NCBI GenBank assembly: GCA_946122785.1
Contig: CAMGYJ010000008.1
Span: 22,407,475-22,471,474 of the forward strand
Origin: Linum tenue
Taxonomy: Eukaryota > Streptophyta > Magnoliopsida > Malpighiales > Linaceae
Direction: 5' to 3'
Length of the DNA: 64,000 nucleotides
This document shows, piece after piece, positions 57,173 to 64,000 of the stretch (position 1 is the stretch's first letter; every line of letters begins with the position of its first letter). The translations under genes were made by a program, and so were the position numbers. The notes beneath the pieces are model-generated. The model saw only the letters and a program-made list of their open reading frames with translations. It did not search any database and was not told the origin of the DNA.

Positions 57173-57579
57173 TCCTGGTACCAAAATAACCAACGTACAA
57201 TTGTTAGACATATTGATTAAACATTACAATACCAACTAGACGAATCATTCAAACAAGGTACCAGATACAGTGGTACGTTTACATGTACAACTAGAATTAT
57301 TGGTACCAGAATCACATGTTGTACTGGTACATGTACGACTACTGTGATTGGTACCACTACCACAGTGATACCAGTTTAAAGTACCACTGCATTATACATG
57401 CAACAAACAAGGAAAACAAGAAATATTGCATGATCCGAACCCAACGTGCCAGTCGGATAACGAAAACTTGTACGATAATATCGCCTGTCACTTGATCCTG
57501 TTCTGTTTTCAACCGCCGTAGTAAGAGCCGACGGTGGTACAATTTCTGGAGTTGCACTGAAATAACAATAACAAAACAC

Positions 57580-58890
57580 AAAGGTTGTAAAATGGAGAGT
57601 GAGGTAAAATAAGGACTTGGAACTTCCCCACTTGCACTTGGAGGAGTGTTATAGCCACTAATGAATACTAACTCAAACCTACGCTTTTATATATTAATTA
57701 ATTTAAGAAGCGAAACTTTAGAGGTGTTTGGCTTGGTTTCAACTTTTGAAACATAAAACTTCTAAAATTCTGGCCAAACATAGTCTACTCTTTTGGCCAT
57801 AGACGAAAATCTAGCGAACAATAACAAAACACAAAGGTTGTAAAATGGAGAGTGGAGTAAAAGAAGGACTTGGAACTTCCCAACTTGCACTTGGAGGAGT
57901 GTGATAGCCACTAATGAATAGTAACTCAAACCTAGGCTTTATATATTAATTAAGTTACGAAAAACCTTCAGTTTTTAAAAAAGAAAAACTCTAGAGGTGT
58001 TTGGCTTGGTTTCAACTTTTGAAACATAAAACTTCTAAAATCCGGGTCAAACATAGTCTACTCTTTTGGCCATAGACGAAAACATAGCGAACAATAACAA
58101 AACACAAAGGTTGTAAAATTGAGTTCCCTCTTAGTATGTGCAGAAAACTCCTTAAAAGGAAAAGGGTATAAGAACTTTGGCTATGAATGTTGACTTCTGC
58201 TCGCATTTGTACTTACGTAACTTAGCCACTGAGAAGGGTTAGTTGGCTGAGGTATAAATTCATTCTAATTCAGGCCATGCTCGAGTTTCTTCCCCCGAGT
58301 AGTCAATTGATCTCTGGTTCACTTGAAACTTGAGTCTATGTTTCACTTTACGTGCTAGGACCTGAAATATGACAAAGGAACACAACCTAGCGTAAATTAG
58401 GCCAAAGTATGATAAACACCAAGCTAAACAATCAAGAAATTAGGGGTAAAACATGTGTAATTATGTAGTCATCAAATTTCCAAACACTTAACTGTTTGCT
58501 TGTCGCCAAGCAAACCAAGTCATACACAAGGTAAGCTCAAAACGTTTTAACCATGCAATCTTCAGGGACGTATTATAGAGTCACAAAACATGTGAATCAT
58601 ATTGGGTACCAGACATCAACACATCAACAACTTCGACTACTACCATATATAACATTTAAGTGGAACAAAATCGGGTAAAGAAAGAGTCTCCCCTCTGTTC
58701 ACCGACTAAGATAGACTCGACTAAACTCTCATTGTTAACCTTGCTGAAAATTTTGGTGTCATTATTTGTAGTTGGAAGGAAAATCCCTCATTTACTGGTC
58801 TTTTTGCTGGCTTTTAGAATTTAATAGTTTTGATGTAAGTACAATAGATGTAACCCTGCTTTCATTGGCTGTTGACTCTATTTTTTCTTT
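57580..58890. other. Intergenic, no gene; matches 39780-41130
   Basis: Noncoding flank of the right copy of the segmental duplication, including the same internal tandem repeat of about 240 bp. Confidence 0.6.
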
Positions 58891-58897
58891 TTCAAAT

Positions 58898-59375
58898 GGG
58901 TTAAAGGTATAATATGCCCCTCTACTATGACGTTTTATCAAACATGCCCCTCTACTATTTTTTACATCAAATATGCCCCTTTACTTTGTAAAAATGATCC
59001 TTTAGTTAAAATTTTCATCCAAAAATCGTTAACCAAGGCCGAACTTTAGTTTGGGCGACACAAATGACTAAAATATCCCTAATAAATTCACTTTAGAATT
59101 TTTTTGGTTCTTTTGTATAATCAAATAATTTCACTTTGAAAAGATCTAAGGAAAAAAACAGGGGACAAAACTTATATTTTCTCTCTCATTTGCCGATGTC
59201 GGGTTGTCAAAATCTCGGTTCAACCATGATTAACGATTTTTTCAATGAAAATTTTAACAGAAAGGTATGTTTGATAATTTTTTTCAAAGTACAGGGACAT
59301 ATTTGAGGTAAAAAATAGTAGAGGGGCATGTTTGATAAAACGTTATAGTAGATGGCCATATTATACTTATAACTC
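58898..59375. mobile_element. 478-bp MULE MITE, right copy
   Basis: Orthologous position to 41145-41620, with the same ttttcaaat target duplication (58889-58897 and 59376-59384). Confidence 0.9.
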
Positions 59376-59859
59376 TTTTCAAATCAACACATGAAAGTGG
59401 TGTGCTTGATTGTTAGCTTGCCTTGCTTGTTTTCTTAGGCCAATGTGTTCTTAAATTAGTGTTGATTATTCTTTTCTATTATGAACAGGGTGCCCTAGTG
59501 CTCAAACTCCGTCTTTGGGTTCTCCAGCTTCGTGATCAAATGTCGTGAATTGCTTATATGAAGGATTTTGGGATTTTGAGATATCATGAACGTGTTATTT
59601 TTCCTTCGATTATGTTTGAATGTTTATGGTGATTATTACTTATCCATGTAAAACACCATCTTGGATGAGAATCATATCATGTTATGATTAAGGTATATGT
59701 TCTTGAATTCTAGTAACGAATTTGGTTATGCATTTGTATATAATCACCACGGTATTTGCAACCAACCTATAGCCACCAATCCTATTGCTTCAGTTTAGTA
59801 ACGACCTTTAGCGATTTGGTTTCGACACAAAATATTGTCATGCCTTAGTCACAAACTAT

Positions 59860-60303
59860 GCAAGGGTTTTGATCCTTGCAAGCAACATCTCATAGCTGAT
59901 ATACATATAATACCCTATAGCAAGGGTTTTGAACCTTGCTAATTTAAGCAACAAATTTATGAAGGGTTATAATCCATGTTACTAACACTTATTTACAAAA
60001 TTTTACATAGGTTTGTAGCAAGGGTCAAACCATTGCTACGTGTAGGAACAAATTTTTAAGGGTTCTCACCGATGGTACTAGAATCACTTGCTTAGATTTT
60101 TAAAAGACTTAAACTCTTGCTATAACCGTTGGAGGGGACATGCACCAAGGGTTGGCTAAAACCCTTGCTATACGCAGCAAGGGCAGTTTTGACAAGGGTC
60201 CGTCCAAGGGTTGCATGAACCCTTGTTGCATTCTGTAGCGAGGGTTAAAACCCTTACTACAGGTGAAAATAACTCTTGCCATAGGTCCTTTTTTTTTGTA
60301 GTG
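59860..60303. mobile_element. CACTA transposon terminal region, right copy
   Basis: Counterpart of 42110-42539, ending tttttttttgtagtg at 60303 with the same agcaagggtt subterminal repeats. Confidence 0.65.
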
Positions 60304-60793
60304 CAAGAAAAATAAAATCCCGCAGCAAATCGAGATAGTAGTACTAGGAAACGTGGCAACATAATATCGATGATGATATGTACCATCATCTTCTAATGCT
60401 GGTGTGGTAACAACCTAGTTATTCTGCTAACTGCATAAGTTGTTAGTATATACTAACTAATATCCAAAATGTATGAACTAGTATCCAAAAACGGCATTTT
60501 ATATGTTTCCCGGTTTGCAGTTGGTTCAAACCAAAAACTGCGATTTCTGATTAAAATCGCGCCGCAATCAATTGAGGCTTCGCTTGTCCTGGAGGTTTAA
60601 AACGGCACATCTCTATATAATTCATGCTATGTTTTTTCGTTTTTTGTGTTTATATAGTTCAAATGGTTGCAATGATGGAGAGTATGAAAGCCAAGCACGT
60701 AGTCATTATTTAGCGTGAGTACTCATCATAGACAAACAATAAACATTACTCATTAGCAGCTAGCTCGGAAAGCGGCTCCATCTCCTCTGGTTT

Positions 60794-61759
60794 TCAAGCC
60801 AAGGTCCCCATCAGCTCTTTCTTTACCCTTGTTCTTTCTTCGTAAGAGGAATCAGGTGGTAACAAATCCTCATCTATGAAAAGAGGGATGGATGCTTTCG
60901 TTACGAACCAATTAGTTAATAAATCGACACCAACCATCTGCATAAATCATTCACCAAAAGAGAAAAAAGACCATATCGACTGTATACCTTTGCCAGTTGA
61001 GTTACTACACCTCCTGAAGATGTGAATTTCATACTTACCAAATTTCCAAGACGCACAAGACCCCACTGTTTGGTAAGGCTCGACATAACTCTTCCTCGCA
61101 CTGCTCTCATCGGACTCATTGAAGCCTTCGAAAGTTACATAGAATATATAATAGCGACAAACACGCTGGATGCATACGTTGAAGATGCCGAGTAGGATCA
61201 AGTCCTGACCCTGCAAAACATTATTCAATTTAATTAATTAACACGCATGTATGGTAGCTAGCTAGTGTACGTGCCCACGAAGTACCACCACTTAATTACC
61301 TTCTGTTGATTGTATGTGTCGATCAGACGATCACGAATTTTACACACGTCTTAATTAAGCCTCTTGTCATAGTCCCGAACACACCTGGAATAATGTTCTC
61401 GGGGGTAAAGTCGGCCCCAATCTGACGATGGAGGGCAATCAACATCGAAACACTGCGCATTCGTTCACAAAGAGTCAGAATTCAGAAAACCCTAACATGG
61501 TGAAAGTCGGGGTTGATTAATTATGATCAGTTTTTTTATGATGAGTTGAGATACTTACACCGGTCACGTCACGCTTCCTCCTGTAATGGATGACCCTTAG
61601 CATCAGTTCTTCGTCGCCCTTGAAATCGTCATCCTGGCATATATAATCGAGGTCATCGGGCTTGGGTTTCAGCTTCAGCTTATCGAGTTCCCGGCAGCGT
61701 TTGCACTCGCCATCCCCGTACCGGAGCTTCGGCCATTCGGGTTTCTTCTGATTAGCCAT
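60794..61759 (-). pseudogene. Cystatin-like paralogue in right duplication, exon 2 broken
   Basis: Same four-exon layout as 43033-43993. Exon 1 (61759-61559), exon 3 (about 61212-60990; GQDLILLGIFNVCIQRVCRY) and exon 4 are open. Exon 2 (61452 to about 61301) has two insertions: four bases giving cttaattaag (a TAA stop in frame, near 61353) and eight bases giving gatcagacgatca. Together they are 12 bases, so the downstream frame is restored but the TAA truncates the product. It could still be expressed as a short exon-1-2 peptide. The cystatin loop position reads QRVCR here too. Confidence 0.75.
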
Positions 61760-62417
61760 GGATCGATGGACGGCGGACGACGGCGGCAGATCAAAGGCTG
61801 GGAACGAGAAGAAAAATGCTGCGAGTGGAAGGGGTGGGAGGGAGGAAGGAAATTAGGAAAATCGATCGGTAAAGGAATCCCGCGGCCAACTTAATGGAAG
61901 CTAAAATTTGGACCGGCCCAAGTAAATTAGCAATCCACGCAAGTAAATTGGATCATATTGTCTCATTTCGCTATAAAAAAACAATTTAGCCATAAAGAAG
62001 GTGGATGAAGCAATTGGATTTGGGGAAATTGTATTTGGTTTATTTCGGGGCAATTCAAATTGTTTGTGTTGATTGAGTCCTAATTAGTAGTGGTTAGTGG
62101 AAGGATGGATGATCTTACTATGCATGACGATGGTAATGAAGACGTTAATGATCTGAGATTTTTTTTTTTTTATGCTGATGGTTTACCGAGAGATAGAGAG
62201 AAAGGAGAGTAAAAGTGTAATTTGGACAAAATGTCTCATTTTCATGTTCTCGTCCCAAATACTAACCAAATAAGATAATTTCAGACAAATCCCTCACATA
62301 TATACTCATCTTTTAAAATGAGACAATTGGATCAAATTGCTTCATGTCCCAATTGTTCCATCCAAACGATCCATAGTACATTTTTAAGATTCTACTTTTC
62401 ACCATTCAAAAAATGAA

Positions 62418-63223
62418 GGGTTAATACCTTATTTTGGCCCGAACTATGACCATATAATCAACTTTGGCTCGTGGTTTCAGAAATTAACATCCTGGCCTCA
62501 ACTATGCAGCATATAGACTCAATTGGCCCGACACATAGTTTTACCGTCAATTTGGACGGTCAACTCCGTTGACCGTTAGTCAACACGTCATGTCATTGCC
62601 TAATCAGCCTAAAAATCATTAAAAAAATGCAAATTTCAAATTATTTTTCTAATTTTTCTTATTTATTAATAAATTAACCAAAAATAAATTATAAAAAACA
62701 TAAAATAAATTTGATTTTTTATTTTTTGGATAATTTGAAAAATGACAAATTTAATAAATTAACCAAAAATTATCAAATTATTTTATATTTTTAAAACTTC
62801 CCACCAAAATATAATTTATATCATAAATTTTAAATTTATAAAATTTAATTTGATAATTTTTGGTTAATTTATAAAATTTAATTTGATAATTTTTGGTTAA
62901 TTTATAAAATTTCAAATATCACAAAAAAATTATTTTATATTTTTAGAATTTTATTTTTTGGTTAATTGTAAAATGATAAATAATAGAAATTAGGAAAATA
63001 ATTTGAATTTAATTTTTTTTAATAATTTTTAGGCTGACTAGGCAATGACATGGCATGTTGACTAACGGTCAACGGAGTTGACCGTCCAAATTGACGGTCA
63101 AACTATGTGTCGGGCCAATTGAGTCTATATGTTGCATAGTTGAGGCCATGATGTTAATTTCTGAAACCACGGGCCAAAGTTAATTATATGGTCATAGTTC
63201 GGGCCAAAATAAGGTATTAACCC
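62418..63223. mobile_element. 806-bp MULE MITE, young insertion
   Basis: Long terminal inverted repeats of about 195 bp (gggttaataccttattttgg at the left; ccaaaataaggtattaaccc at the right) with a very AT-rich core, flanked by the exact 9-bp duplication aaaaatgaa (62409-62417, 63224-63232). The paralogous site near 44648 carries a single copy of this sequence and no insert. Confidence 0.93.
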
Positions 63224-63642
63224 AAAAATGAAAGCTATGAAAGTAAAGTTCGGTGGGGAACTTCGGTCATTTTGAACCTTTTTAATTCACCGTACATACG
63301 TAGTGTTTTTAGGAGACGTTTTTTTTGCTTTTGTCATTTTGGTATTTACAGTTTGTACAATGTTTATGTAACATCTCGAATCTTTTTCAGATCAAGATAT
63401 TATCTGCTTTGAATCCAAATCAAAGCAGTTATTATTTGAGAGGAGGGAAACTTTGTACATGAGTATGCCTCTAGAATTGTTTTGTTCTTTTTAAATCGTG
63501 TATCCACGAGTCAAATATTTTGAAAACCTTGACATATTAGTAAATAACCATAAACAACGAAGTAATTTGGAACTCTAAAAAAATTAAATCTAAATAGAAT
63601 CTAAAGAGCACACAAACCAAACACCAAATAGCTACGTCGTTT

Positions 63643-63899
63643 CATCAGATTCCCTCGGAGGTCCGGTGCTACGTGATTGCTTCCAGCTCCTGTCTTTAGT
63701 TTATGTTTCCTTAGAGTTTAGCGCAGTTCCTAAAACTGCTAACAGGGCTGCCCATAGAATGGTGCAAAAAGCCCTGTTACTTTCTCCTCTTGAGATCGGT
63801 TCCTTCGACTTTGTAGGGTGGCTTTACTGATGTATTGGTTTGGGAGGGTTTTGGGGTAGATTGTATAGTTTTTTCTCTCTTGACATTTCTTGAAAAAAA
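63643..63899 (+). mobile_element. Retroposed fragment with poly(A) and TSD
   Basis: A piece of about 257 bp ending in a run of A (63892-63902) is bracketed by aaatagctacgtcgttt (63626-63642 and 63900-63916; the A run leaves 14-17 bp certain). This is the signature of LINE-type retroposition, so it is a 5'-truncated LINE end or a SINE-like sequence. It is absent from the left duplication copy. Confidence 0.75.
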
Positions 63900-64000
63900 A
63901 AATAGCTACGTCGTTTTGTAGAACGCGGGCTAAATAGCTAGTACATATAGTTAGACAAAGAAGACGGTATGAATTCACATTATTACATTATTATTATTAT

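Larger units (their letters stand above)
48008..57570. mobile_element. Palindrome B/C: 9.56-kb inverted-repeat element
   Basis: The left arm (48008-52958) and right arm (53003-57570) are reverse complements around a 44-nt spacer (52959-53002). The outer limits match exactly over tattgttatttcagtgcaac and its inverse, and similarity stops just beyond. Each arm, from outside in, contains a decayed Ulp1-type gene reading inward and a truncated FAR1-type transposase reading outward, so the two genes converge within each arm. Arm lengths differ through deletions (for example 139 bp in the right arm) and local indels. I classify it as a fold-back MULE-type element because of the FAR1 content; no 9-bp target duplication was established. 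Confidence 0.85.
51690..63980. repeat. Segmental duplication, right copy
   Basis: Direct counterpart of 34745-44926. It is longer because of the complete FAR1/Ulp1-like junction near 54 kb, an 806-bp MITE (62418-63223) and a retroposed insertion with extra flank between about 63460 and 63925. It appears to end close to the window edge (shared gaattcacat). Confidence 0.85.

Overview
This is plant nuclear DNA, and almost certainly an angiosperm. The evidence is TTTAGGG-type telomeric repeats, spliced FAR1/FHY3-type transposase genes, an L1-type LINE with a plant-style RNase H domain, hAT, MULE, CACTA and Helitron termini, and a fragment of a plant KIN-7 kinesin. A eudicot is likely, but I cannot name the species. 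There are no operons or bacterial-style genes. Reading frames are short, interrupted by introns or decayed, and most of the window is layered transposable elements. Only two loci look like intact or nearly intact spliced genes: a FAR1/MULE transposase (1-2083, cut by the window start) and a small four-exon cystatin-like gene (43033-43993, minus).

Layout. 1-7.3 kb: the MULE/FAR1 transposase, then a tandemly duplicated module (2155-3500 and 4035-5790) whose copies each end in interstitial CCCTAAA repeats, then degenerate AT-rich repeats. 7.3-9.4 kb: decayed coding-like DNA. 9.5-15.6 kb: a structurally complete L1-type LINE on the minus strand with a 17-bp target-site duplication; ORF1 is open and ORF2 is broken by three in-frame stops. 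16.2-19.8 kb: a 3.6-kb near-palindrome whose two arms are each a tandem array of about 430-bp exon+intron units. 19.8-22.4 kb: 5' exons of a KIN-7 kinesin and a TORTIFOLIA1-like fragment. 22.4-28.7 kb: hAT relics, several TIR elements, a LINE fragment and a 45-bp tandem repeat. 30.0-32.9 kb: a MULE-like element with about 200-bp terminal inverted repeats, with a 1.42-kb LTR (TRIM-like) element inserted inside it. 33.07 kb: a Helitron 3' terminus.

34.7-64 kb: a large direct segmental duplication (about 34.75-44.93 kb versus 51.7-63.98 kb). Its core is a palindromic element. The fullest copy is a 9.56-kb inverted repeat (48008-57570) with a 44-nt spacer. Each arm holds a decayed gene resembling the N-terminal part of transposon-borne Ulp1-type genes, converging on a truncated FAR1-type transposase fragment. 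A second, truncated copy lies at 34.7-39.8 kb, and its central spacer is in the opposite orientation. The flanks of both copies carry the same MULE MITE, the same CACTA terminus and the same cystatin-like gene; a third, broken copy of that gene lies at 45.15-46.1 kb. Two insertions in the right-hand copy, an 806-bp MULE MITE and a retroposed poly(A) fragment, are absent from the left-hand copy, so they are younger than the duplication.

The genes do not form a pathway. The connecting theme is structural: long inverted repeats that contain gene pieces (16.2-19.8, 34.7-36.9 and 48.0-57.6 kb) could yield hairpin RNA, and nested insertions allow relative dating.
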